From: an uncultured Propionibacteriaceae bacterium
Lineage (GTDB): Bacteria; Actinomycetota; Actinomycetes; Propionibacteriales; Propionibacteriaceae
Direction: 5' to 3'
Assembly (NCBI GenBank): GCA_947038745.1
Contig: CAMQXE010000097.1
Span: 1 to 5,707 of the forward strand
Length of the DNA stretch: 5,707 bases
A program made the translations under genes and the position numbers. The notes under the pieces are model-generated. The model was not told where the DNA came from, made no database searches, and saw only the letters and a list, made by a program, of their open reading frames with translations. Within the stretch, counting starts at the first letter, position 1. Every line of letters starts with the position of its first letter. Positions 1 through 5,509 of this stretch are shown in pieces.

Positions 1-1
1 C

Positions 2-589
2 CCCATTTCCAAGAAGTCGCGTCGTCTTGGCGTCGACCTCGTCGGCAACGACAAAGCCTTCGAACACCGTCCGTACCCCCCGGGTATGCACGGCCGTGGC
101 CGCGTCAAGGACTCGGAGTACTCACTCCAGCTCCGTGAGAAGCAGAAGGCCCGTTACACCTACGGCGTCCTCGAGAAGCAGTTCCGTCGTTACTACGAAG
201 AAGCACACCGTGTTTCCGGTAAGACCGGCGAAGCGCTGCTCCAGATCCTCGAGTCGCGTCTCGACAACGTCATCTACCGGGCTGGCTTCGCTCAGACCCG
301 CCGTCAGGCTCGTCAGATGGTGTCGCACGGTCACATCATTGTCAATGGCCAGAAGGTGAACATTCCGTCGTTCCGCGTTACCCCGCAAGACATCATTGAT
401 GTCAAGCCAGGTTCGCTCAACGCAGTTCCGTTCGTCATTGCCCGTGAGGTTTTCGGCGAGCGCGACGTCCCGGCGTGGCTCACGGTTCGCCCGAACAAGA
501 TGCGTATCTTCGTGCACCAGCTCCCAGTTCGGGAGCAGATCCAGGTCGACGTTCAAGAACAGCTGATCGTCGAGCTTTACTCGAAGTAA
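2..589 (+). CDS. rpsD: 30S ribosomal protein S4 (5' end truncated by window)
   Basis: S4 is a primary 16S rRNA-binding protein that nucleates assembly of the small ribosomal subunit. The reading frame is open from base 2 and gives 195 visible residues ending in LYSK and TAA (587-589). The first visible residues, PISKKSRRLG, match the family a few residues after the start, so from memory of actinobacterial S4 (about 200 aa) only some 6-7 codons are missing. The N-terminal domain shows HRPYPPGMHGRGR and the conserved LREKQKARYTYGVLEKQFRRYY block. The S4 RNA-binding domain follows at about visible residues 84-145 (SRLDNVIYRAGFAQTRRQAR, then VSHGHIIVNG). Codon choice is strongly biased, as expected of a highly expressed gene. 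It lies 93 bases before rpoA in the usual actinobacterial order rpsD-rpoA-rplQ. An ATG at base 86 lies in frame but is internal (the M of PPGMHG) and is not the start. Confidence 0.98.
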   Translation, partial: PISKKSRRLGVDLVGNDKAFEHRPYPPGMHGRGRVKDSEYSLQLREKQKARYTYGVLEKQFRRYYEEAHRVSGKTGEALLQILESRLDNVIYRAGFAQTRRQARQMVSHGHIIVNGQKVNIPSFRVTPQDIIDVKPGSLNAVPFVIAREVFGERDVPAWLTVRPNKMRIFVHQLPVREQIQVDVQEQLIVELYSK

Positions 590-631
590 ACCCTTTGGGT
601 TCTGTGGCCCGGGACACCCCCGGGCTGCAGA
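589..631 (+). other. Two adjacent RNA hairpins between rpsD and rpoA
   Basis: Two inverted repeats abut directly after the rpsD stop codon. Hairpin I pairs 589-593 with 597-601 (AACCC/GGGTT, loop TTT). Hairpin II pairs 602-613 with 619-630 over 12 bp, including two G-U wobbles (605-627 and 606-626), with loop ACACC at 614-618 and a GCCCGGG/CCCGGGC core. The following bases (ACCTGTTCAT) contain no U-run, so this does not look like a standard intrinsic terminator. I infer a role in mRNA processing, 3'-end protection of the upstream message or partial attenuation. The structures are seen by direct pairing; the function is not shown. Confidence 0.6.
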
Positions 632-669
632 CCTGTTCATATCCCGTCGTCAAATAGTGGTCGATGGGG

Positions 670-675
670 AAAGGA
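670..675 (+). promoter_or_regulatory. rpoA ribosome binding site
   Basis: AAAGGA lies 7 bases before the ATG at 683 and supports that start. No convincing separate rpoA promoter is visible in the 93-base gap after rpsD, so read-through from the ribosomal operon is the likely source of transcript. Confidence 0.75.
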
Positions 676-682
676 TAAAATT

Positions 683-1708
683 ATGCTGATTGCACAGCGC
701 CCCACCCTGACTGAAGAGGTCGTTGGCGAGTTCCGTTCGCGGTTCATCATCGAGCCTTTGGAGCCAGGCTTTGGCTACACCCTCGGCAACTCAATGCGCC
801 GTACCTTGTTGTCGTCAATTCCTGGTGCAGCACTTACCTCGATCAAGATTCAGGGCGTGCAGCACGAGTTCTCGACGATCCCCGGCGTGGTTGAGGATGT
901 TACTGAAATCATTCTGAACCTCAAGACGCTTGTCGTTGCCTCGGAAGAGGACGAGCCGGTCGCCATGTACCTGCGCAAGTCTGGTGCTGGTGAAGTAACC
1001 GCAGCCGATATCGAAGCTCCGGCTGGCGTGCAGATCGTTAACCCCGATATGCATATTGCGACCTTGAACGATGAGGGCAAGATCGAGATGGAGCTCATCG
1101 TCGAGCGTGGCCGCGGCTACGTTTCTTCGACGCTTAACAAGAACCCTGAAGCAGAGATCGGCCGTATCCCGGTTGATTCGATCTACTCCCCGGTTCTCAA
1201 GGTGACCTACAAGGTTGAAGCCACCCGTGTTGAGCAGCGCACCGACTTTGATCGTCTCATCGTTGATGTTGAGTCCAAGCCGGTCATCACCCCGCGTGAT
1301 GCCATGGCATCTGCTGGTAAGACCCTCGTTGAGTTGTTTGGGCTTGCCCACGAGCTAAATACAGAAGCTGAGGGTATCGAGATCGGCCCATCGCCAGTCG
1401 ATGAGCAGCTCGCTCAGGATCTGGCCATGCCGGTTGAAGACCTCAACCTCACGGTTCGCTCCTACAACTGCCTCAAGCGTGAGGGAATCCACACCGTTTC
1501 TGAGCTGGTTTCCCGCTCAGAGCAGGATCTCCTCGACATCCGTAACTTCGGTTCCAAGTCAATTGACGAGGTTAAGCTGAAGCTGCACGAGATGGGCCTG
1601 TCCCTCAAGGACTCTGCGCCCGGTTTCGATCCCCTGTCCATCATCAACCGGTACGACGAGGACGAGTCGGATAACGACGACGACTTCGCCGAGACCGAGC
1701 AGTTCTGA
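683..1708 (+). CDS. rpoA: DNA-directed RNA polymerase subunit alpha
   Basis: The alpha subunit (341 aa) dimerises to scaffold assembly of beta and beta' and contacts activators and upstream promoter DNA. The N-terminal domain (about 1-230) has the hallmark [23 protein letters not shown] block at 21-43, whose RR pair at 39-40 contacts the beta subunit, and [21 protein letters not shown] at 61-81. A linker (about 231-250) leads to the C-terminal domain at about 250-310. There [12 protein letters not shown] carries R259 and N262, and FGSKSIDEV carries G290, K292 and S293. These align with the Escherichia coli DNA-binding residues R265, N268, G296, K298 and S299. The protein ends in an acidic tail closing with AETEQF, usual for actinobacteria. 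Length and motifs show an intact gene. It is 22 bases upstream of rplQ, in the same transcription unit. Confidence 0.99.
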   Translation: MLIAQRPTLTEEVVGEFRSRFIIEPLEPGFGYTLGNSMRRTLLSSIPGAALTSIKIQGVQHEFSTIPGVVEDVTEIILNLKTLVVASEEDEPVAMYLRKSGAGEVTAADIEAPAGVQIVNPDMHIATLNDEGKIEMELIVERGRGYVSSTLNKNPEAEIGRIPVDSIYSPVLKVTYKVEATRVEQRTDFDRLIVDVESKPVITPRDAMASAGKTLVELFGLAHELNTEAEGIEIGPSPVDEQLAQDLAMPVEDLNLTVRSYNCLKREGIHTVSELVSRSEQDLLDIRNFGSKSIDEVKLKLHEMGLSLKDSAPGFDPLSIINRYDEDESDNDDDFAETEQF

Positions 1709-1717
1709 TCCGTTATT

Positions 1718-1723
1718 GGAGAG
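1718..1723 (+). promoter_or_regulatory. rplQ ribosome binding site
   Basis: GGAGAG sits in the 22-base rpoA-rplQ gap. The GGAG core is 9 bases before the ATG at 1731 and fixes the L17 start, which also begins with the conserved [17 protein letters not shown]. Confidence 0.8.
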
Positions 1724-1730
1724 TTAGAAA

Positions 1731-2450
1731 ATGCCTACACCTACGAAGGGTCCCCGCCTCGGCGGCAGCCCCGCCCACGAGCGGATCATTCTGGCCAACC
1801 TCGCCAGCCAGCTGTTCGAGCACGGCAAGATCACGACGACTGAGACAAAGGCCAAGCGCATGCGTCCCCTCGTCGAGAAGCTGATCACCAAGGCTAAGCG
1901 TGGCGATCTGCACAACCGTCGCCAGGTTATGTCGGTCATCCGTGACAAGGGTGTTGTTCACTCATTGTTCACTGAGATTGCGCCGTCGATGGAAGGCCGC
2001 AATGGCGGCTACGTACGCATCACCAAGGTCGGCAACCGCAAGGGCGACAACGCTCCCATGGCAGTGATCGAGATCATCACTGAGTCGATCGCTGATACTC
2101 AGGCTGCAAAGGCTAAGGTCGCAAAGAAGGCTGAGAAGGCTTCGGCTAAGGCTGAGCCTAAGAAGGCTGATGACTCAAAGAAGTCTGACGAGCCCAAGGT
2201 CGCAGCATTCGCTGACGTCCCGGCTGAAGAGCCGAAGAAGGAGTATGCCAACTCCTTCCGTGGCACCGAGGCTCCTGAGGGCTTCACCGTCAAGGGCAAT
2301 GAGGACTCGATGAAGTACCACACCCCTGAGTCGCCATACTACGACGCGACGATCGCCGAGATTTGGTTCAAGACTGCTGAAGACGCCGAAGCCGCTGGCT
2401 TCGAGTCGGTTAAGAACGATGCCGGCGCGGTCGATGCTGAGGCTAAGTAA
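1731..2450 (+). CDS. rplQ: 50S ribosomal protein L17 with long C-terminal extension
   Basis: L17 is a large-subunit protein near the peptide exit tunnel. Residues 1-119 form the complete core: [19 protein letters not shown] start, [20 protein letters not shown] at 23-42, then a [26 protein letters not shown] block at 89-110 and the closing AVIEI strand. The core alone is the whole protein in most bacteria (about 115-130 aa). Here it is followed by a Lys/Ala/Glu-rich, probably disordered linker (about 123-172) and a small C-terminal domain (about 182-225) with [24 protein letters not shown] and EDAEAAGF. That pattern resembles the short 'sunset' domain of actinobacterial proteins; this domain name is from memory and needs a profile search. 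Actinobacterial L17 proteins often carry a charged tail, but 239 aa is long. The gene ends the operon and is followed at once by a strong terminator. Confidence 0.98.
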   Translation: MPTPTKGPRLGGSPAHERIILANLASQLFEHGKITTTETKAKRMRPLVEKLITKAKRGDLHNRRQVMSVIRDKGVVHSLFTEIAPSMEGRNGGYVRITKVGNRKGDNAPMAVIEIITESIADTQAAKAKVAKKAEKASAKAEPKKADDSKKSDEPKVAAFADVPAEEPKKEYANSFRGTEAPEGFTVKGNEDSMKYHTPESPYYDATIAEIWFKTAEDAEAAGFESVKNDAGAVDAEAK

Positions 2451-2467
2451 GCCATATCGCTGCATTT

Positions 2468-2514
2468 ATAAAGGTCTGGGTGTCCACTATTACGGTGGGC
2501 ACCCAGGCCTTTAT
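2468..2514 (+). terminator. Intrinsic terminator of the rpsD-rpoA-rplQ unit
   Basis: A 20-bp stem pairs 2468-2487 with 2495-2514, with loop TATTACG at 2488-2494. Two positions are G-U wobbles in the RNA (2475-2507 and 2483-2499) and all others are Watson-Crick pairs. It begins 17 bases after the rplQ stop. The descending arm ends in CCTTTAT, so the U-run is short, as is common in actinobacteria, but the long perfect stem makes termination likely. The stem is nearly symmetrical, with A-rich sequence before and T-rich sequence after, so it could work in both directions, although the next gene reads the same way. Confidence 0.87.
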
Positions 2515-2567
2515 CTACCTCGTTATGAAAGCTTTGGTCTGCATAGCTTCCTGTGATGAAGCGCCTA

Positions 2568-2602
2568 TTGTTTAGGCTAGCTCGAAATCGGATAGCTAAA
2601 AT
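2568..2602 (+). promoter_or_regulatory. Candidate promoter for the glycosyltransferase gene pair
   Basis: The gap at 2515-2675 must hold the start of a new transcript because a strong terminator precedes it. The best -10-like hexamer is TAAAAT at 2597-2602, about 75 bases before the start codon, but no -35 element lies at the usual distance. TTGTTT at 2568-2573 is 23 bases away from TAAAAT. It is 17 bases from the weaker GATAGC at 2591-2596. TAGCT occurs three times nearby (2544, 2578, 2593), and a small GCTTC/GAAGC inverted repeat lies at 2546-2562. This is a weak call based on position and AT-richness. Confidence 0.25.
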
Positions 2603-2675
2603 TCATACATGGAGTTTTCCAATATTACGGGGGCTAGATAGTGCACCATGAATTGAGAAGGCTACGCTGATACCT

Positions 2676-3821
2676 ATGGGAATTGGTACGGACCGCGCGG
2701 ACGGGAGCGGCTTGCGCATCGCACAGTTGGCAAACTTTGTTGGGCCAACAACTGGCGGAATGCGCCGTGCGATCGACAAACTGGGGGAGGGCTACCGTGC
2801 TGCGGGGGCTGAACGGCTCCTTATTATTCCTGGGGCTTCTGATCGGATAACCCATTCCACAGATCTAGGAACAGTCATCGAAATCAAATCTCCGCATGTT
2901 TCAAAGCACTATCGCATGATTACCCAGCCACGAAAAGTGGTAGCGGCACTAGAAGATTTCCAGCCCACCTCAATTGAATCTACGGATAAATGGACATTGG
3001 CTTGGGTCGGGCGCTGGGGCCGCAAGCATGCTATCCCCACGGTGTTATTTTCGCATGAGCGGCTAGACGGAATGATGGGGAGTTTTCTGCGTGCCAAGGT
3101 AGGTATTGCAGAAATCACAGGCGCAATGAATCGACGTCTCTCTAAAGAGTTTGATGCCGTCATTGTCACGAGTCAATATGCTGCCGACGAGTTTATTAAT
3201 ACAGGGGCCAAACTTGTTTTTTGCCCACTAGGTGTTGATCTAGAAACATTCACCCCGCCTAGCGAGCAGCTAGCGTCGTTAGAGCAACTACATACGGTCT
3301 ATGTTGGTCGGCTCTCTCGGGAGAAGTTCCCGCAGTTAGGGATCAAGACGGCGCTGGAGCTTAAACGTCGCGGAATCGATGTTGTCCATCACGTCTACGG
3401 TGCTGGGCAACACGAACCTATGCTGCGCGAAGTCGCCGGAGATGGCCCAATCATTTTCCACGGGTACGTTGATTCGCGCCAAGGGGTAGCGGCTGCACTC
3501 GCTTCTGCACACATGTGCCTATCAGTCTGCCCCGTCGAGACGTTTGGGTTGCAAGTATTGGAATCTCTAGCCTGCGGCACACCAGTAATTACCGCTAACC
3601 GTGGTGGCGCCAGGGAGCTCGTTGATGACAGTTGCGGTGATTGGGATGATCCAAATCCGCTTGCCTTAGCTGATGCCGTGGAGAGGCTCTACACCAGACT
3701 CCGGCAAGATCAGGTTAAAGTTCGGCAAGCTGCTCGTGCGCGTGCCGAACAATATCCCTGGTCGGCGCCAGTTAATATCATGCTAGACACGCATCGCCAC
3801 CTGGCCGAGGGGACGCTATGA
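2676..3821 (+). CDS. GT4-type (GT-B fold) glycosyltransferase
   Basis: Predicted to transfer a sugar from an activated nucleotide donor to an unknown acceptor at the cytoplasmic face of the membrane. The 381 residues show both GT-B halves. The N-terminal half has RIAQLANFVGPTTGGMRRA at 14-32 (glycine-rich acceptor/donor loop), FSHERLD at 125-131 and VIVTSQYAADEF at 162-173. CPLGVDLETF at 183-192 leads into the C-terminal half, with VGRLSREK at 210-217 (R212 and K217 as phosphate-binding candidates) and VYGAGQHEPML at 240-250. The EX7E motif ETFGLQVLE is at 288-296, then CGTPVITANRGGARELV at 300-316. No signal peptide or membrane span is visible. The start is uncertain. ATG 2676 has only a distant GAGAAGG (2655-2661, 14 bases away), whereas TTG 2712 (residue 13) has GGGAG at 2703-2707 and begins right where family similarity begins. 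The stop overlaps the next gene's start. Codon use is less biased than in the ribosomal genes, as expected for lower expression. Confidence 0.92.
   Translation: MGIGTDRADGSGLRIAQLANFVGPTTGGMRRAIDKLGEGYRAAGAERLLIIPGASDRITHSTDLGTVIEIKSPHVSKHYRMITQPRKVVAALEDFQPTSIESTDKWTLAWVGRWGRKHAIPTVLFSHERLDGMMGSFLRAKVGIAEITGAMNRRLSKEFDAVIVTSQYAADEFINTGAKLVFCPLGVDLETFTPPSEQLASLEQLHTVYVGRLSREKFPQLGIKTALELKRRGIDVVHHVYGAGQHEPMLREVAGDGPIIFHGYVDSRQGVAAALASAHMCLSVCPVETFGLQVLESLACGTPVITANRGGARELVDDSCGDWDDPNPLALADAVERLYTRLRQDQVKVRQAARARAEQYPWSAPVNIMLDTHRHLAEGTL
3807..3820 (+). promoter_or_regulatory. RBS and ATGA coupling junction
   Basis: GAGGGGA (3807-3813) lies within the last codons of the glycosyltransferase, 4 bases before the ATG at 3818. 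That ATG overlaps the upstream TGA stop (3819-3821) as ATGA. This arrangement normally gives translational coupling, so the two proteins are probably made together. Confidence 0.85.
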
Positions 3822-4429
3822 AGACTACGACGAAAGTTTTAGGGTTCGCCGCAGCAACATTTTTGGCGCCACTTGTCATAGGGCAACGCGGCACAGACCA
3901 GCCTGACGAGGAACTGCCAACCATTGAAGCTGCAATCGTGCGGTGCCAAGAGAGCGGGTTAGTCGGTAAAGAACTCGTCGAATATGCAGCGAAACTGGTG
4001 CGCGAGCATTTCTTGGTGTACTCGATCCGGGCGCCGTGGATGACGACTGGCCTGGCATGGGCGCAACGTCGCGGTAATGCGCCGCAATACAACGGTTGTT
4101 TATCGGAGATTTTGAGGGGATTGGGTTTCGCTCAAGAGCTAGTTTTTGCAGCGCGGGTTCGTACCGACAAAGAGAACCCTTGGTGGTGGATGAACCATGT
4201 TTGGGTACGGGTCATGGTGGAGGGCCGCCAACGCGACATTTGCGCCCGCTACAGTGAAGAACTTGGCAACATAGATTTCGTTCCGGTAACTGAGGTGCTT
4301 CCGTGGCGGTTCCAGACAAGGATCACTACGACGACTGCTGCGTGCGTTGGTAGTGCATATCAGCAGTGGGGCTGTTTAGCTCAAGGTGGGCCTATGCCGG
4401 AGTGGGTTGAAGGCCCATTCTCTCGCTAG
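3818..4429 (+). CDS. Transglutaminase-like (papain-fold) domain protein, substrate unknown
   Basis: A 203-residue protein with the C...H...D layout of transglutaminase-like cysteine proteins. C94 lies in APQYNGCLSEILRGLGF (88-104), H127 in WWMNHVWVRVMVEG (123-136) and D140 in RQRDICARYSEEL (137-149). The C-to-H spacing of 33 and H-to-D spacing of 13, each motif led by the expected hydrophobic strand, fit that superfamily. Its bacterial members include peptidases, amidases and acyltransferases. The first 22 residues (K2 and K6, then a hydrophobic stretch to I21) could be a short membrane anchor or a weak signal peptide, but no lipobox and no clear cleavage site is seen. It is coupled to the glycosyltransferase by ATGA overlap, which suggests a joint role in making or trimming an envelope glycan; that is inference. 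It converges on the asparaginase gene, with both stop codons inside one CTAG. The fold call is fairly firm; the activity is unknown. Confidence 0.75.
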   Translation: MKTTTKVLGFAAATFLAPLVIGQRGTDQPDEELPTIEAAIVRCQESGLVGKELVEYAAKLVREHFLVYSIRAPWMTTGLAWAQRRGNAPQYNGCLSEILRGLGFAQELVFAARVRTDKENPWWWMNHVWVRVMVEGRQRDICARYSEELGNIDFVPVTEVLPWRFQTRITTTTAACVGSAYQQWGCLAQGGPMPEWVEGPFSR

Positions 4430-5352
4430 ACCCAGGTGACGAGTTCTCCGTTGGCTTTGTAAGCAGTAAACATCATGTCGGAGTTAAGGGCTGCCAGCAT
4501 GGAGCCAGCAGCGTCGATAGCGATCACCCCACCTGTCATGGAACGTGAATCAAGTTCGGTTTCTATAGCGTGAGTGGCAGCGTCTGATAATGATTCTTTG
4601 CCGTATTCCATACGGGCATAAACATCGTGGCAAAGGCATCCCATGATGAAGCCTTCACCATCACCAGTCCCAGAAATTGCCAGATTCGGACGGCAGAAAG
4701 TTCCGGCTCCGACGATGGGAGTGTCTCCGATACGTCCCGCCATCTTGTTTGCATGTCCACCGGTAGATGTTGCGGCAGCTAGATGTCCTGATTTGTCGCG
4801 TGCGACTGCGCCTACTGTGCCATGTTTTGGCTCGGCTACTAGTTGTGATCGGACTTTATGGAGCTGTTCAACGCGGGCCGGGGTAATGAACTGAGAATTA
4901 TCAACTATGGAAACATCGCAGAGTTGGGCGACAAGGCCGTCGCTAGGGTCACCAAGTAATACGTGCTTTGATTTCTCCATAATGGCGCGGGCAACTCTGA
5001 TGGGGTTAAGAGCATGACGCGAGATAGTGACAGCTCCGGCCTTACCATCGTCGGTGCAGACGCAGGCATCATGCTCAACATCGCCATTCTCGGTGAGCGT
5101 TGCTCCGGTTCCGGCATTGAATAATGGGCAATCTTCCAGTGCGACGACAGCAGTGCTTACCGCATCGAGAGCCGAGCCCCCTAAGCGTAGAACCGCAGCT
5201 CCTTGCTCATAGGCATAGCTAAGCCCTGCGGTGTATTCATCCTGCTCGGTCATGCTGAACTCACGCAGCCGTGCACCAGCTCCACCATGGACCATGAGGG
5301 AGAAGCCATCGGCAGGATCTGCTGGGATCTCGACTATTTTTGTGATTGGCAT
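4426..5352 (-). CDS. Isoaspartyl peptidase / plant-type L-asparaginase (Ntn-hydrolase)
   Basis: This family cleaves isoaspartyl dipeptides and often L-asparagine, after self-cleavage into alpha and beta chains that exposes a Thr nucleophile. The 308-residue product shows HGGAG near the N-terminus, ALEDCPLFNAGTGA (about 71-84) and HGTVGAVARD with T179 as the predicted cleavage site and nucleophile. TSTGGHANKMAGRIGD follows, with T197, R207 and D210, then SGTGDGE with T229 and G230. T179, T197, R207 and D210 fall at the same numbers as in E. coli IaaA as I recall them. Cleavage would give an alpha chain of about 178 aa and a beta chain of about 130 aa. No signal peptide is seen, so it is probably cytoplasmic. 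The start is the ATG at 5352-5350 (MPITKIVE), because AGAGGAG (5367-5361) precedes it by 8 bases. A longer frame from ATG 5376 would translate that Shine-Dalgarno sequence. Whether asparagine or isoaspartyl peptides is the main substrate cannot be read from the sequence. Confidence 0.93.
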   Translation of the reverse strand: MPITKIVEIPADPADGFSLMVHGGAGARLREFSMTEQDEYTAGLSYAYEQGAAVLRLGGSALDAVSTAVVALEDCPLFNAGTGATLTENGDVEHDACVCTDDGKAGAVTISRHALNPIRVARAIMEKSKHVLLGDPSDGLVAQLCDVSIVDNSQFITPARVEQLHKVRSQLVAEPKHGTVGAVARDKSGHLAAATSTGGHANKMAGRIGDTPIVGAGTFCRPNLAISGTGDGEGFIMGCLCHDVYARMEYGKESLSDAATHAIETELDSRSMTGGVIAIDAAGSMLAALNSDMMFTAYKANGELVTWV

Positions 5353-5360
5353 GGGGCTTT

Positions 5361-5367
5361 CTCCTCT
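5361..5367 (-). promoter_or_regulatory. Ribosome binding site that decides the asparaginase start
   Basis: On the - strand this reads AGAGGAG, 8 bases before the ATG at 5352. It is a near-ideal Shine-Dalgarno match and lies inside the frame of the alternative upstream ATG (5376), which has no comparable site. The downstream start is therefore preferred. Confidence 0.85.
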
Positions 5368-5459
5368 GCAGATCATATGACAGCTAGATGGACGTTAGCA
5401 GGAACCTTATGGGGGGATTTATCTCGGCGTGTGTATTGGGCAGTTCTAGGAATAGAAGG

Positions 5460-5477
5460 CTATGCCAGTTAGCATAG
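5460..5477. promoter_or_regulatory. Perfect inverted repeat in the divergent intergenic region
   Basis: CTATGC (5460-5465) and GCATAG (5472-5477) form a perfect 6-bp inverted repeat around CAGTTA. It lies in the 157-base gap between the divergent asparaginase gene and the gene starting at 5510, 32 bases before the latter's ATG. The position suits an operator or a site overlapping a promoter; TAGCAT at 5470-5475 fits a TANNNT -10 pattern but has no clear -35. A 6-bp dyad can arise by chance, so this is tentative. Confidence 0.3.
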
Positions 5478-5499
5478 ACGTGTTAGTACGACAAGATTT

Positions 5500-5503
5500 G
5501 GAG
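5500..5503 (+). promoter_or_regulatory. Ribosome binding site of the Pro/Gln/Tyr-rich gene
   Basis: GGAG within TTGGAGAAG lies 6 bases before the ATG at 5510 and supports that start codon for the gene cut off by the window edge. Confidence 0.7.
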
Positions 5504-5509
5504 AAGACG

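Noticed and set aside
122..640. 172-codon open frame on the - strand opposite rpsD
   Set aside because: It lies wholly antisense to a clear S4 gene. Biased codons of the real gene keep the opposite strand open, and the product shows no recognisable domain.
815..1351. 178-codon open frame on the - strand opposite rpoA
   Set aside because: It is antisense to an intact, highly conserved rpoA and has no family features; it is a by-product of codon bias.
1670..1705. Acidic tail at the end of RpoA as an unusual extension
   Set aside because: Acidic C-terminal tails ending in ETEQ-type residues are usual in actinobacterial RpoA.
2676..4429. Horizontal transfer of the glycosyltransferase/transglutaminase-like pair
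   Set aside because: The codon use differs from the ribosomal genes, but the asparaginase gene shows the same looser usage. Expression level explains the contrast, and no mobile element or flanking repeat is present.
4403..4434. TGGGTT/GACCCA pairing across the convergent stops as a bidirectional terminator
   Set aside because: The stem is only 6 bp including a wobble, with a 20-base loop and no T-run on either side.
5353..5376. N-terminal extension MICRGESP of the asparaginase from ATG 5376
   Set aside because: These codons contain the Shine-Dalgarno sequence of the next ATG (5352), and no ribosome binding site precedes 5376.
5372..5377. TATGAT on the - strand as a -10 box for the asparaginase gene
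   Set aside because: Transcription from it would start inside or next to the ribosome binding site at 5361-5367, and no -35 box lies at the right distance.
5203..5472. 89-codon + strand frame running through the asparaginase start and the divergent gap
   Set aside because: It is antisense to the conserved N-terminal part of the asparaginase, has no clear ribosome binding site, and its product has no recognisable features.
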